Shown: piece by piece, positions 21,894 to 32,140 of the stretch | Layout: each line of letters opens with the position of its first letter | Numbering within the stretch: position 1 is the stretch's first letter | DNA from: Ypsolopha sequella | Taxonomy: Eukaryota > Arthropoda > Insecta > Lepidoptera > Ypsolophidae | Length of the DNA: 64,000 nt | Direction: 5' to 3' | Assembly: GCA_934047225.1 (NCBI GenBank) | Contig: OW203988.1 | Coordinates: 5,180,229-5,244,228, forward strand | Notes under the pieces: generated by a model | Told to the model about the DNA's origin: nothing | The model's database searches: none | The model's input: the letters and a program-made list of their open reading frames with translations, nothing else | Made by a program: the position numbers and the translations under genes

Positions 21894-22406
21894 CTATACG
21901 TAATTCATATTTATTTCCTCCGTATTTTCAGTAACTAAATCAGTCTCGACATTGTCACCATCACCGCTTGCATCCCCTGCACTTATGTGTATCGTATGGT
22001 TTTCAAAGTCAAGCATCGGCAGGTTTCTTCGTAAGTGCTTCTTTCGATAGTAACCAAAGTAGTCGAGTATCTTATCGATAGCACCAGTGTAGTAGAGGAT
22101 TACACCCAAAATGAGGAGACCACAGAGGGTTAGCACCGAATCGCAATGGCCTCTCCTCGTCCCTGGCCCGAAACCTCCACCTCCAAACCCACAAAAAAGA
22201 CACTTCAGTCTTGAGAGCAACATAAAAACGCAACAGAGTGGCACAACTGACATCACTTGAATACAGGCTGATGTAAAATTGTAGAGGGTTTGCATCACCA
22301 TTTTCACAACGTTTTCAATCATCAGGACAAAAATGGACAGTATTCGCAGCACCATCAAGAGCACGCATCCTACTACATGGATGAATTCGCATACTATCTG
22401 GCACAT
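21894..22406 (-). CDS. Small membrane protein of unknown function
   Basis: A single-exon frame of 170 residues. The first 35 residues are strongly hydrophobic (VVGCVLLMVLRILSIFVLMI). A second hydrophobic segment lies at about 48-65, and a third at about 90-108 (LTLCGLLILGVILYYTGAI). A Cys/Gly-rich loop, CLFCGFGGGGFGPGTRRG, sits between them near residues 69-86. The C-terminal 60 residues are soluble and acidic (GDASGDGDNVETD). I infer three or four membrane passes with an acidic tail. I recognise no family. A polyadenylation signal follows at a sensible distance, which supports a transcribed intronless gene or a retrocopy. Confidence 0.5.
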   Translation of the reverse strand: MCQIVCEFIHVVGCVLLMVLRILSIFVLMIENVVKMVMQTLYNFTSACIQVMSVVPLCCVFMLLSRLKCLFCGFGGGGFGPGTRRGHCDSVLTLCGLLILGVILYYTGAIDKILDYFGYYRKKHLRRNLPMLDFENHTIHISAGDASGDGDNVETDLVTENTEEINMNYV

Positions 22407-22900
22407 CTTTTTTCTTGTGACTCTGTTTGTTTGTACTCTTTTTTGGTTGCAAATGCTGCCAATAGTTTTTTGATGATTTGATTATAATCGTCAATATAAA
22501 ATCGTTAATAAGGATTTTAGGGTTTTAGTTTATTTTCTTTGGGATAGAGTCTGTCCGTAGAACACATCCAATCCCTCTATAATTTGTGAACACATCTGTC
22601 AAACCCAAGCGTCAAACTTGTTGCTTGCTGCAAAGTGATTTCGTCTCAGACCAATAAACCAATAGACAAAATCTAATTAAGCAGAAACCTAGGATGGTAA
22701 AGCTATGCTACTTTCACATATACAACTCTCCGTATGAAAAAACAAGATGGCAGTATTTTTATCAGTACGTCGATTTCAAGCCGGCTACAGCCCTATCTTT
22801 CAAACGCTTGCAACTAGGCATGTATCGGACTACCGGTTTGCAGACTTTATCGATATCGATTTGGATAAAAAAAAAGCCTTGTTGTACAGTTAGAAAACTA
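22407..22900. other. No gene seen; holds one arm of a long-range 30-bp inverted pair
   Basis: The arm at about 22645-22674 (CTCAGACCAATAAACCAATA...) is matched inverted at 26466-26495. The stretch would also include the promoter of the minus-strand membrane-protein frame, but no TATA box is clear. Confidence 0.4.
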
Positions 22901-22904
22901 CATA

Positions 22905-23345
22905 GATTACCATAGTATTTTGTGCAACTGTAACATAATTTAAGCCATTGGGACACGAGTGCTTGTTAACGAAACGAACTAAGTGAGTTTCGTAATAGTT
23001 TTGCACAAGTGTCGTAATGTCTATTTATGTTCAGTTGGACGCAATACTTAATCTACGAGCATCAAAAATATCGTATTTTAATCATATTTTCAACTAACAA
23101 TTTCACGAAAAATGAGAAGAACACTTCTTCATGAACCCCGAGTTCATCGACCGGTAATTAGAAGCAATTAGAAGCAACTAGGATAAAGTGGGCGTGGCTT
23201 GAGAAATAAGGTCGGGACTTATTTCTCGTCGCTGTTGACTGTTGTTGATTGGCTCTCTAGCGGTGTTATAGTAAATTGAGCCAATAGCAGCGCAGAATCA
23301 CGGTGTTATAATGTAATATTATCACATAAACAGTATACCTAGGTA
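22905..23345 (-). repeat. Diverged interspersed repeat, inverted relative to 30510-30800
   Basis: The blocks GATTGGCTCTCTAGCGGTGTTATA, GCAGCGCAGAATCACGGTGT and ATAATGTAATATTAT appear in reverse order and orientation near 30525-30600 (ATTACATTATAATACCGCAATTCTGCGCTGTGATTGG, in part). CACAATACTT-like sequence also pairs. Likely two old copies of one element. Confidence 0.55.
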
Positions 23346-23888
23346 CTTATAAAACTGATTTTGATGATGCAATTACCTTATTGTAGTATGGGAGTAGATA
23401 AAATAATATATGAAATTGAGAAACCTGCCAAATACGAGTATTTATGGAATGAAATAATCAACTTTATTTTCAAAACTAAGAATACCACGTTTACATACAT
23501 ACATCCACACACACACGGTCCCACTCCCACGAAAAATACATATTTTGAGAGGAAGGCGCCGCCATGAAAACTAGCCTCCTTAACAAAAGGATCCCTCTCA
23601 AACAATCGTGAAATAATGATAATAATAATAAAACTCAGAAAAATAATCAGATAATAAAAGAAACAATTTGTTGCAAACTCCAGAATTACTATTTTACATA
23701 TTATTATATAAAACATCAAAAATAACATAACATTTTGACCTTCGCATACAAAATGCATAATTGAATCGTTTTATTGAGAAGCTTATTTTTTTTAAACTTC
23801 ATGGTTGTTTAATTTCTCAATTTTCTCCAGTGAGTACGTTTGATTTTCGCATGTCATTAAGATTTACAAAGCAGCCAAAAATAAACGT
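23346..23888. other. No gene seen
   Basis: AT-rich stretch with short unsupported frames and an (ATA/ATG)n run near 23610-23630. Confidence 0.4.
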
Positions 23889-23890
23889 AT

Positions 23891-24344
23891 TTATTGACCT
23901 TTGAAAATTATTGTTTTCGTCAGAAATGAGCGTATATTTTCTATGGGTGCAGTAATTCCCTTCGTCATGTGATGTTTTCTAAGTTTCAAATACGTGTCGA
24001 ACACGAAGTTATCCAACGAATGGTCATGTAGGTCGTCAAGTACGTCTGTCTGTACCAATAATCTTTGTGAAATTTGGTTTATCATAGATGTAAAGTGCTG
24101 TGGTTTTCCTACACTTTTTTTTTGTAACTACATCCTCAAACTCTCTCAGGATTTTCTCTGCGGTTTGGTAGATTTTTTGAATGCTTTTTGATGGCTTAGT
24201 CAGCCCTCTGTCTTTTACCATCATTAGAGGCATGCTGTTAGCAGGTCCTTCCAGGGCTTGGAGAAATTTTTTTCAATGCAAGAATTTTTTCAATTTACGT
24301 ACTACAAAGCCAGCTTTTGATGGTTCCATTGCAGTCCTCAAATC
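23891..24344 (-). pseudogene. P-element/THAP9-type transposase, C-terminal part, frameshifted
   Basis: Minus-strand fragments in two frames follow a good acceptor (TTCTAG before 24344). They start DLRTAMEPSKAGFVVRKLKK, continue ALEGPAN and GLTKPSKSIQKIYQTAEKIL, and finish LHDHSLDN, YLKLRKHHMTK and LTKTIIFKGQ-stop. The 'GLTxPSxSVxKICxxAE...' and terminal 'KLVIFxGQ' patterns are typical of P-element and THAP9-like transposases. At least two frameshifts make it non-functional. The stop overlaps an AATAAA. It belongs with the THAP pieces at 24541-24698 and 26146-26222. Confidence 0.75.
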
Positions 24345-24540
24345 CTAGAATTAAACATAACACTTATTGGTCATTTTTAAACAGATAGTAGTAAAATAAG
24401 CATTAAAATTTGTGCAACAAGAGAGCAAAGTTTATTTTTGTTGCGAGTGCCGAGTTTGAATCTCGAGCAAGACTCGTGATTCTAAGTTGGAATTTTGAGC
24501 GTAGTGAAGGATTCAACCAAAACAACTTCTGTTTTACTAC

Positions 24541-24698
24541 GTAAATTCAAGGTAGGCACCGCATCGTCTTTTAAGCGTGGTCGCAATAGTTCTTTTCAGA
24601 AAGCACTCTGGATTGAAGTGCTTTGAGCACTTTCCAATTAGTTTTGTGCTGTTTCCAACTCCAGCTAATAGCAACAAACCATCGTTTACGAATGGGTA
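24541..24698 (-). pseudogene. THAP domain, second exon remnant of the P-type transposase
   Basis: The minus strand reads PIRKRWFVAI, then in a shifted frame GNSTKLIGKCSKHFNPECF, then shifted again LKDDAVPTLNL. These are the W, C-x2-H-F and AVPT hallmarks of a THAP zinc finger in correct order. Two one-base frameshifts break it. A transposon insertion begins at 24699, directly upstream in gene orientation. Confidence 0.75.
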
Positions 24699-24719
24699 AA
24701 ACTGTACATTACGGGACGG

Positions 24720-24767
24720 AGCGTAGGAGGGGGAGAGGTGGGGGGATGGGGGGGGAGGGGGAGGGCT
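24720..24767 (+). repeat. G-rich tract with runs of up to eight G
   Basis: GGGGGAGAGG..GGGGGGATGGGGGGGG. A further G10 run lies near 24872 and a C10 run near 24926. Confidence 0.85.
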
Positions 24768-25367
24768 ACCCCCTGGTACCCTCCCTTTTTGTAGCAAACC
24801 CTTGGTTTTCGAGATATTCATGGTTGAAGTTTGAGGTTATGTATGTGATAGCACCTCGATGGAGGGGTGAGCGGGGGGGGGGTTATTAATGAGAATTGCA
24901 GGTTTGTCCATCAATTTGATTCCTCCCCCCCCCCTTCTAAAAATAAAATAAAATCTACCTAATTTTGGACTGTTTGAACCTATCAGTACAGAAGTCATCT
25001 ATGTTGACACAAATTCCTTTCTGCATCGGCTCCGGCGCTGCGGGAAGTACAGCCCCTTCGCCCTTGCGTAACAAAGCATAGGCACCCATGCTCACCTCCG
25101 CAGCTTCGGCTTGTTGGTCACCTTCGGTGACCAGCCTCAGCCGCTACGGCTCGCACGGTTGCCTATGCTTTATTACTGCGGGCGGGGGCTGCCCTCCCTG
25201 TGCGCTTCCGGCTTTTCATATACACTCTAGGGGTAGTAGCCACAAGACTGTATAGTGTCGGGGTGCACTAAGTCGGTTTTTGAACAGTTTAACCTACCAG
25301 TACCGTGGCAAGTGGCTCAACAGAGTCCAACACTTGCACAGCATCCGAAAAAGGCACAAGCGGCTCA

Positions 25368-25508
25368 CTAGTCTATCACTTGCGCACTAGACGAAGGCAC
25401 TGAAAAGGAGGCCGTGACAAGCGGCTCAACAGAGTCCAACACTTGCACTTCACTCAACTCTTCAGGCAAAGCAGCAGAACTCAAAGACTGGGGCTTCGGA
25501 GACGCCAT
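25368..25508 (-). CDS. Short Ser/Val-rich frame inside the inserted transposon
   Basis: A 46-residue frame starts MASPKPQSLSSAALPEEL and contains VQVLDSVEPLVT. The same VQVLDSVEPL peptide recurs beyond its stop in another frame (about 25290-25345), so the coding-like sequence is an internal duplication. No function recognised; may be a remnant of the element's protein. Confidence 0.25.
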   Translation of the reverse strand: MASPKPQSLSSAALPEELSEVQVLDSVEPLVTASFSVPSSSAQVID

Positions 25509-26145
25509 GGTAGTCACACGTTTGTTAGTTAGACAGGAGTACGTAAAACGATCTCGACCGCAAAAGCAACAAACGACAACTAATTCAACGCGACACGTCG
25601 CTAAAACAAAATGGCGTCGTTTTGCGTTTCGTTTTAGCATAGCAGAAACACAATTTTTCTTTTTAAATGTCGTTAAATTAATAATCTTTATAATAATTTT
25701 CACGTTAATATACAAAATTTTAAGTTTGCAATACAAACCAAAACCTATTGAATGTGAATTAAAACATAATTACGGTAAAATTCGTCAGATGTGGTTGTAT
25801 AGACTCAACCTTTGCATAACGAAACGCAATTGACATGTCAAAAGTGATGGTCGTGAGTCAAAACGAAAATTTTATTGTCAACTTTTAATAATTTATTTCT
25901 CAAAAACTACGCATTTGCTACAAAAAATAGTTCGGGGAAAGACTTCTTATATCATCTACTTTCTGTAAAAAAATTATGAAAGCCCAGATCAGCGTCCCGT
26001 AATGTACAGTTTATCCACTTTTATTCTAAAGGCTATATTTACGTTACTACGAGTATATGAAAACGACACGTCGTAAAATGCGGTATTTCTTGATGGAATT
26101 CCATTTTATGGTTCATTTACTCGGAAAACATCACTTTTTACTCAC

Positions 26146-26222
26146 TTGTGAAAACTGATATTGCTGTTCGAGTTTTCTTTATTCCCCGAATGGGATCTGC
26201 AACCACGCACGTAGCAGGACAT
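26146..26222 (-). pseudogene. THAP domain, first exon of the P-type transposase remnant
   Basis: The minus-strand ATG opens MSCYVRGCRS and runs to NISFH before a GTGAGT donor, 25 codons plus two bases. C-x4-C followed by ISFH is the N-terminal half of a THAP finger. The intron phase (2) is the same as in the THAP mini-gene at 28220. The following exon is separated by the 24699-26010 insertion. Confidence 0.7.
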
Positions 26223-26925
26223 TGTCCTTGTATCTTCAACCCTTTTCCATACGATAATTCGCAGCAAAACACAACTTAAATAAAATTTTGTTTAAAAATC
26301 TGCCGACTTACTTCCTAACATAAACACAAGCTATAACGCGACCAAATTACAAAGGATTGCCAATGTTGTCACTTAAGAAAAGTAACAGTACATTATAATT
26401 TGGTGACTTGGACAGGAGTCATTAGGAGTCGAAATGAAGTTTTGGGTAGTACGTTTTGACGGCACCAAGACTTTGTCTATTGGTTTATTGGTCTGAGGAT
26501 TTCGTAAATACCACAAATGCCACTTTTAAAGATTATATTTTTAAAACCATAAACGGCGGCATAATGAAAAGTCACTGAAAATAAGGTTGTAATAATATCA
26601 TTGGTTGGGTCTGGTTGGGTTTATTCTGAGGGTTGGGTAATGTTCATAGCATGGATGTATACCTAAACTGGATTGTGCACTGAAGGATGTTACGCGTAGA
26701 AAAATAGACTCTATTTCATACAGTTAAAAGTTGTTTTATTATGACATAACCAACTAGAGAAAACGTGCCGAGCGGGACAACAAACAGTCGATGCCCGTGT
26801 CCTACTCGCACAGTTGCCATCACAAAAAAAACAAATTGCGATGGTAGGCTTGAGTTTTTCACGATTTAGTTTTTCAACGACTTTATAGTATGTAGCTTTT
26901 AGTAAATACTTGTTCATGACATTTC
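26223..26925. other. No gene seen
   Basis: Contains the right arm (about 26466-26495) of the long-range inverted pair. Otherwise AT-rich without assignable features. Confidence 0.4.
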
Positions 26926-26929
26926 TTTT

Positions 26930-27610
26930 TTTTAACCGACTTGAAAAAAAGAGGAGGATCTCAATTCGACTGTATATTTTTTTGGGTATGTTATTCCTTA
27001 TCTCCGTCAATTCTGAACTGAATTGAATGATTCTTTTTTTGTTTGATTAAATTTCCTTCAAGGTAGGTCTCATTTTAAGATTGACCATGATCTGATGAAA
27101 GTTTTCAGAGATAGGCAGTGGAACGCTTCAGAAAGTAACAGCGTACCACTTGATATTAAGGAAATCGCTTTGTACTACGATGTTGATCGCAGAGTATTAC
27201 TTGGAAATTGTCAATCTTCCACCTGACCTTCGATCCTGGTCTTATTAAGTCATTACCATAGAACTCTTTAACGAATGAGAGCACTTAACTCGGGATTGCG
27301 GCAATCACTTTGGTAGGGTGCTGATTGTCGGGCATTTCTTGGAAATTATCAGAATACCCACCTGACCTTCCATCCTGGCTTCACCACCATAGAACTCCTT
27401 AACGGACGACAGCATACCACTCAAGATTAAGGCAATCGCTTTGTATTAGGATAGTGATTGCCGAGTACTACTTGTAAATTGTAATTTCTCCACCTGAACT
27501 TTGTTCTTGGCCTCATTACCATAGAACTCCTCAGCGGGTGACAGCACATAACTTGAGATTACGGCAATCAGTTTGTATTAGGGTGCTGATTACAGGGTAT
27601 TTATTAAATA
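26930..27610 (+). repeat. TTTTAACCGACTT-type interspersed repeat with ~125-bp tandem units
   Basis: It starts TTTTTTTAACCGACTTGAAA and a strand of CTCAATTCGACTGTAT. From about 27120 it contains about four degenerate units with CCTGACCTTCGATCCTGG, ATTACCATAGAACTC and GGCAATCGCTTTGTATTAGG. The family is widespread in Lepidoptera; the transposon class is not clear from sequence. Confidence 0.65.
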
Positions 27611-27732
27611 CAACCAATTATTACTTGTCCTTCGTTCTATATCAAAAGCGCGTTTACAAGAACTATCCACATTACACAATTTGACCCGTCAACACTAAAA
27701 AATGTAAAATAATAAACTTTTAACAAAAGATA

Positions 27733-28035
27733 GTAACCGACTTTAAATGTAACTGCAGCCATTCGCAAAAAAGTTAAAAATAATTATAAAATGACCGATG
27801 GTACTGAAATAACACTTTTTCCGACTTCTTTGTTCCTGAAAAATATATTCTTTAAAAGTCACCGCGTTCCCTTGGTTATAGCAACACAGAAACCAATATA
27901 AAAGCGCCGACTTCTAAGAACATATTTTTCAGGAAGAAAGAAGGCGGAAAAAGTGTTATTTCGGTACCATCGGTCATTTTATAATTATTTTAAGCTTTTT
28001 AGCGAATGGCTGCAGTTACATTTGAAGTCCGTCAC
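27733..28035 (+). mobile_element. ~303-bp hairpin MITE
   Basis: The outer arms (CGACTTTAAATGTAACTGCA at left, its near-complement at right) pair over about 130 bp each. The inner pairing includes AAAATGACCGATGGTACTGA. The loop is near 27870-27890. No coding capacity. Confidence 0.8.
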
Positions 28036-28219
28036 TGTTTTTTTGTTAGGTTTATTTATGTTTTACATTTAGTTTTATCCGTAAATGTAAGATCAATCAT
28101 TCCTTAATAAAGTTGGGGTTATTCTTATGCTTGTAAACTGGTAACCCTTTTATCTAAAAATGGCGCCACGGCCGTGACATTTGAAAACAAAATTGTAAAA
28201 TTAATAATTTTTTGCAAAA

Positions 28220-28506
28220 ATGGTTAAAGCATGCAGCGTGAAGGGCTGCAGAAGCCAAATTTTTGGGAATTGTGGGATATCGTTTCATAGGTAAGGCATA
28301 ATTACAACGTTTTCTCGGAGAAATGATACATGTTTACTTTGATACCGCTAGAGTAACCATGATATTGGGTTTTACATTACAGTCTTCCAAAAACTGAAAA
28401 TATCCGAAGAAAATGGTTAGAAGTTTTAGGAAACGAAGTAAAGTGCAAAAATCCAGTAGTCTGCAGCCGCCATTTTAAAGCAGAAGACTTTAAACCAATA
28501 AAATAA
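28220..28506 (+). CDS. THAP-domain mini-gene, two exons, ends inside the domain
   Basis: Exon 1 (28220-28290) encodes MVKACSVKGCRS...GISFH and ends at CATAG/GTAAGG. The intron (28291-28382) ends TTACATTACAG. Exon 2 (28383-28506) reads SLPKTENIRRKWLEVLG and VVCSRHFKAEDFKPIK then stops. The joined product is 64 residues. C-x4-C, the Trp, and C-x2-H-F are the zinc ligands and core of a THAP DNA-binding finger, but the C-terminal AVPT box is missing because of the stop. AATAAA overlaps the last codons. It could be a truncated transposase-derived pseudogene, or the 5' end of a longer gene whose remaining exons are lost. The exon structure matches the P-type remnant at 26146. Confidence 0.6.
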
Positions 28507-29017
28507 ATGTTTTGAATACGGTTTTTACTACCTACGTGGTCTCAATCAATTATTTTTAAATATGGTTACCCTACTTAGACAGACATGAAACAATCTAGTA
28601 TGACTTCTCGTTCTTCACGTTTTTTGAAACAAGTACTCAGTCCTGTTAGGGTATAGGTCCATGGTTCATAGATATTATCATAGACTAAGATGAGCGTTTT
28701 TCCTTGTGTCAAATTTAGTGTTTAATAAGATTCCTAGATGGCACTATCGTATACTTTAGCAACATAATCAAAGACAAAATTTGCACAGATTCCAAACAAA
28801 CTAAAAACCACTTTGACATTGATTGCTACGAAACATATTTTATCTATGGTGACATGGACAGCGACATCTGGAGGAAAGCTACGAACAAAGAAAAAAAAAA
28901 CAACGAGAAAAACGCTCATTAGCAGTAATACATAAAATCTATGATGTTATCATTCTATGAGTATTGTTATCAGTGGTACTGTTACTGACCCTCAGAACAA
29001 TACCCTTATACTAAGTC
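28507..29017. other. No gene seen
   Basis: AT-rich; one short minus-strand frame at 28734-28919 lacks support. TCATAGACTAAGATGAGCGTT / AACGCTCATT-like sequences at 28680 and 28910 suggest a weak hairpin. Confidence 0.35.
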
Positions 29018-29190
29018 ATAGACAATACATCCCAGAAAGACGTCTATTGTTCAACATCTTGCGTACAAATAATTCTGTCAACAATCGAAACGGGATACTG
29101 CAATCCTATTGGCTCTTTCAATCTTACGTATAGCGCCACAAACTTATCTTTCCCGAAGACGAAAACTCTAGCCGTTTATGGTTTTAAAAC
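29018..29190 (+). repeat. Interspersed repeat, copy 1
   Basis: CATAGACAATACATCCCAGA, then AACGGGATACTGCAATCCTA and AACTTATCTTTCCCGAAGAC. The same blocks occur at 46093-46205, which lacks about 50 bp of the middle. Confidence 0.75.
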
Positions 29191-30016
29191 GTAATGAATA
29201 TAGAAGCCATTTTGGTTTGGCCTACCGAAACATATAATTTGGAGTGGCGAATTGTATCTGCTGGTTCAGTCAGATCTGTTGACAGAAATCGGTCGCCTGT
29301 TATGAGGAGTCTGTAGGCTGTATTCGTTTATGTTCTAAATACTGACCACCTCTGTTATAATCTTATAATATAATAATAATATTTCTTCACTAAGATTTAT
29401 TGCGAAATCCATCGCTGTGAATACTCTAATAGGCTATTTGACTAATTTCGGACGTAATTTTAAATGATTATTTATAACATAATAAGCACACTTTGATATT
29501 TCCGAGAAATTTTACTGTTTTATTAATAAAATAAATATTTAAGTTTACGTTTTAAAAATCGCTCCGAAAACGATGTTTCTGTAATGGCGCTGGTCACGTG
29601 ACACGCGTGACGTCACACGCTAGTAAACAAGTTCACATAACCTCAACAAAACAGTGCACCTAAGTGAATTCTCATTACAAAATTTATCCAAAATTGACCG
29701 AAAAGTGCTTCACAGATCGAATTTAACACTCAGAAAACATAAAATGCAAACAAAAATCAGTCTAGGAATCCATGTTTACTTGCATGTGACGTCACCATGA
29801 GTTGCCACCAATCACAGAGCGTTCGCGGCACATTGCCGTCACAGATAAGATATTTTAAAATATTATATTTTATTTCGCGTAATTTGCAAAAAATATGCGT
29901 AATTTAGTTTAAATAACGTGAAATATGTATTTTTAGGCTATTATCTGATAGGATGACCACAATTTGTAATGTATTTTCAAATTTGTAATGTATTTTCAAT
30001 GTTGTCACATAGCCTA
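29191..30016. other. No gene seen
   Basis: Contains two CACGTGAC/GTGACGTCAC-like palindromic motifs (about 29595-29615 and 29787-29797) but no structure I can assign. Confidence 0.35.
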
Positions 30017-30090
30017 TTATTATTAGAATGCATTATAAACTTGAAATCAATCATAAACAAATTTAAAAGCACAAATATTTTGAAAATATA
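30017..30090 (-). repeat. SINE tail, inverted relative to 30290-30370
   Basis: On the minus strand it reads TTTTCAAAATATTTGTGCTT and TGATTGATTTCAAGTTTATA, matching the tail of the plus-strand SINE 250 bp away. The tRNA-like head is absent. Confidence 0.6.
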
Positions 30091-30217
30091 TGGATTTTGA
30101 AGGCGTGAAATCACATAACGCCCTCTTGAGCGTTCAGTATATGCATTACAAGGTGGTATATAAAGTAGTTGAAAAATACTGTGTACAGGTATGGTAGAAA
30201 AGTAGGTCGTTCCAGAT

Positions 30218-30385
30218 ACGAACCTCGGTAGCGCAGTTGGTAACGTGCCTGCCATGTAAGCAGGAGATCGCAGGTTCAAATCCTAGCCTAAGGAATTTTT
30301 TCAAAATATGTGTGCTTTTATATTTGTTTCTGATTGATTTCAAGTTTGTAATGCATTCTAATAATATTAATATTTTTTCTCTATT
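30218..30385 (+). mobile_element. tRNA-derived SINE
   Basis: The head has pol III promoter boxes: TAGCGCAGTTGG (box A) and GGTTCAAATCC (box B), with a CCTGC-loop-GCAGG anticodon-like stem. Acceptor and T stems do not pair properly, so it is not a working tRNA. The tail TTGTTTCTGATTGATTTCAAG is shared with the copy at 55588. Confidence 0.75.
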
Positions 30386-30509
30386 TTGTCCCAATATATG
30401 ATGTTTATTTAACCGAGGTTTAACCATTGAGTTGAAATTATGTTTTTATGGGCGTAGATAAATATTATTTACATCAACAACATGAAAAGCGGTCTTATAA
30501 GTCACTACA

Positions 30510-30800
30510 TTGTTTGACCGATGTTATAATATTACATTATAATACCGCAATTCTGCGCTGTGATTGGTAAATATTATTATAACACCGCTAGAGAACAAAT
30601 CACACGCAATAACTGTCTGTCTTAATTTCTTAAGCCCCGCCCCTTTACTCTTCTCGCTTCTGATTGGTCTCAGGCATCATCATCACAACAAAGTGTTATT
30701 TTTCCAATTTTCGTGAAATTGTTTTCGATGGTCGTATAGATAAAGTATTGTGTGCAACTGCACATAATTATACATTGGGATACTCGTGCGAATCTTTTGC
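30510..30800 (+). repeat. Diverged interspersed repeat, partner of 22905-23345
   Basis: See the inverted copy; shared blocks include the ATATTACATTATAATACCGC and CTAGAGAACAAATCACACGC regions. Confidence 0.55.
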
Positions 30801-30928
30801 ACAAAATACTATAACAGTTCTGAGTATTCAATGTGTGTGTGCGACAGTCTCACGGGGCGACAGACGTTGGCGGGGACGAGGTACTCTAGATGTTAGGGAT
30901 AGACAATATCGTGCGCGCGCAACTGTCC

Positions 30929-31103
30929 CGCGGTACAGTGCTCCCAAAGTACCTAATAATGCGCATACAAATCTATAGCTGAGCGACCGGACGTACCACG
31001 TGACCTTATTAATTGTATAGATAGTGTAAGGAAATACGAACTTTGCCTAACCGTGGCGAAGATTTGTATGCGCATTATTACTTTAGGAGTACCGTACTTC
31101 TGT
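30929..31103 (+). repeat. Imperfect hairpin of ~175 bp
   Basis: CGGTACAGTGCTCCCAAAGT...AATAATGCGCATACAAATCT at left pairs with ATTTGTATGCGCATTATTAC...GGAGTACCGTAC at right. Confidence 0.6.
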
Positions 31104-31144
31104 TATTTCTTGTGTCGCGGGGTGACAGGGGCGTTGGTGGTGAC

Positions 31145-31455
31145 TAGGGTTCCCAACCCTCCCGGAATGCCCGGGAGACTCCGGGAATATTGTTCAACCT
31201 CCCGAGTTCCCGGGATGCACTAAATTCTCCGGATTTTCTGAAATAAAATACTTATTTGTCATTAACGAAATAGATAAATCGCGTGAAATAAATAGTTTAA
31301 TGACGAAATAAATTTTGATTTTTCATATCAAATATGAAAGATGCTTCTCCAAAACGAAGCAAATTAAAAATAACAAATATTACCGACTTTCATTCAATTG
31401 CCCACCGATTTGTTCAAATCTCCCGGGTTAGTTCCTCAGAGAGTTGGCAACCCTA
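31145..31455 (+). mobile_element. 311-bp non-autonomous hAT element
   Basis: The termini TAGGGTTCCCAACC and GTTGGCAACCCTA are imperfect inverted repeats. The 8-bp duplication GTGGTGAC flanks both sides exactly (31137-31144 and 31456-31463). 8-bp duplications and these ends are hallmarks of hAT. Interior AT-rich without coding capacity. Confidence 0.85.
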
Positions 31456-31965
31456 GTGGTGACTAAGCAGCGGCAGCGTTACTACACTGAAAGAGTATAT
31501 ACGCTACACACTTTATCTATGACGTAGAAAGTCTGTCCGCTCAAATAGCTCCACCTTTGAAAAATGGCGACCGCGGCGGCGTGTTCATCAGTGTGTTACG
31601 GTGAAAAGTAGATATTTTTTTTTAATATTTTCCGTATAGAAAATAGTTTTTCGTCCGAGGGAAGATATGGATATTTTTAAGATTACATTCCATAATTCCG
31701 TTTGACTGTACCGCAGATACACTGTAGATATCCAAAATAGCATGCGGGTGTACTGGAACCATTCCAGCGAACATACTTTACAATACTTACAATAAAATTA
31801 AAAAATCTAAATTTATAATAATAAATTATTTAATCAAGTCAAATTAATAGAACATTTATTAAAATTTGCATATCTTTACCTCTGAACGTAATAACATAAA
31901 ATATCTCATTTTATAATAGAAAAAAATACAGCCAATAAATTGGCTTAATTTTAGTGCCGTTTACC
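31456..31965. other. No gene established; CpG-rich ATG patch at 31564
   Basis: ATGGCGACCGCGGCGGCGTG opens 15 codons to a stop, followed closely by GTAGAT. It could be the start of a first exon on the plus strand but nothing downstream joins it. Confidence 0.3.
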
Positions 31966-31969
31966 GTCC

Positions 31970-32140
31970 TGCAAGGATCTTTTAGCGCGTGGATTGGTTG
32001 TGTCCAAAATCGTAACTAACGCCACTCTTATTTCACAGCTGCGCCATCCTGTCACTGTCATCCACGCGCCAGAAGATCCTTGTAGCAATGAACAGTGCAA
32101 CAAGGATCTTTTGGCGCGTAGATTGGTCGTGGTCAACATC
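31970..32140 (+). repeat. Hairpin with three copies of a ~28-bp arm
   Basis: GCAAGGATCTTTTAGCGCGT at 31970 pairs with ACGCGCCAGAAGATCCTTGT near 32067, and the first arm is repeated in direct orientation at 32098 (AACAAGGATCTTTTGGCGCG). A diverged arm lies near 33056-33095. Confidence 0.7.

Larger units (their letters stand above)
24699..26010 (+). mobile_element. Transposon inserted in the P-type transposase remnant (~1.3 kb)
   Basis: Terminal inverted repeats AAACTGTACATTACGGGACG and its complement mark both ends (from 24699 and to about 26012). The interior carries a G-rich tract, a CpG-rich block near 25020-25200 with an inverted CATAGGCA/TGCCTATG pair, and small open frames. I could not fix a target duplication, and the superfamily is unknown. 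No transposase motif is visible, so it is probably non-autonomous. Confidence 0.6.

Noticed and set aside
30226..30298. Possible functional tRNA gene
   Set aside because: Boxes A and B are present, but the acceptor and T stems do not pair and position 33 is not T. The same head and tail at 55588 show it is a SINE.
31564..31612. First exon of a plus-strand gene starting MATAAACSSV
   Set aside because: Only 15 codons, and no downstream exon or strong donor supports it.
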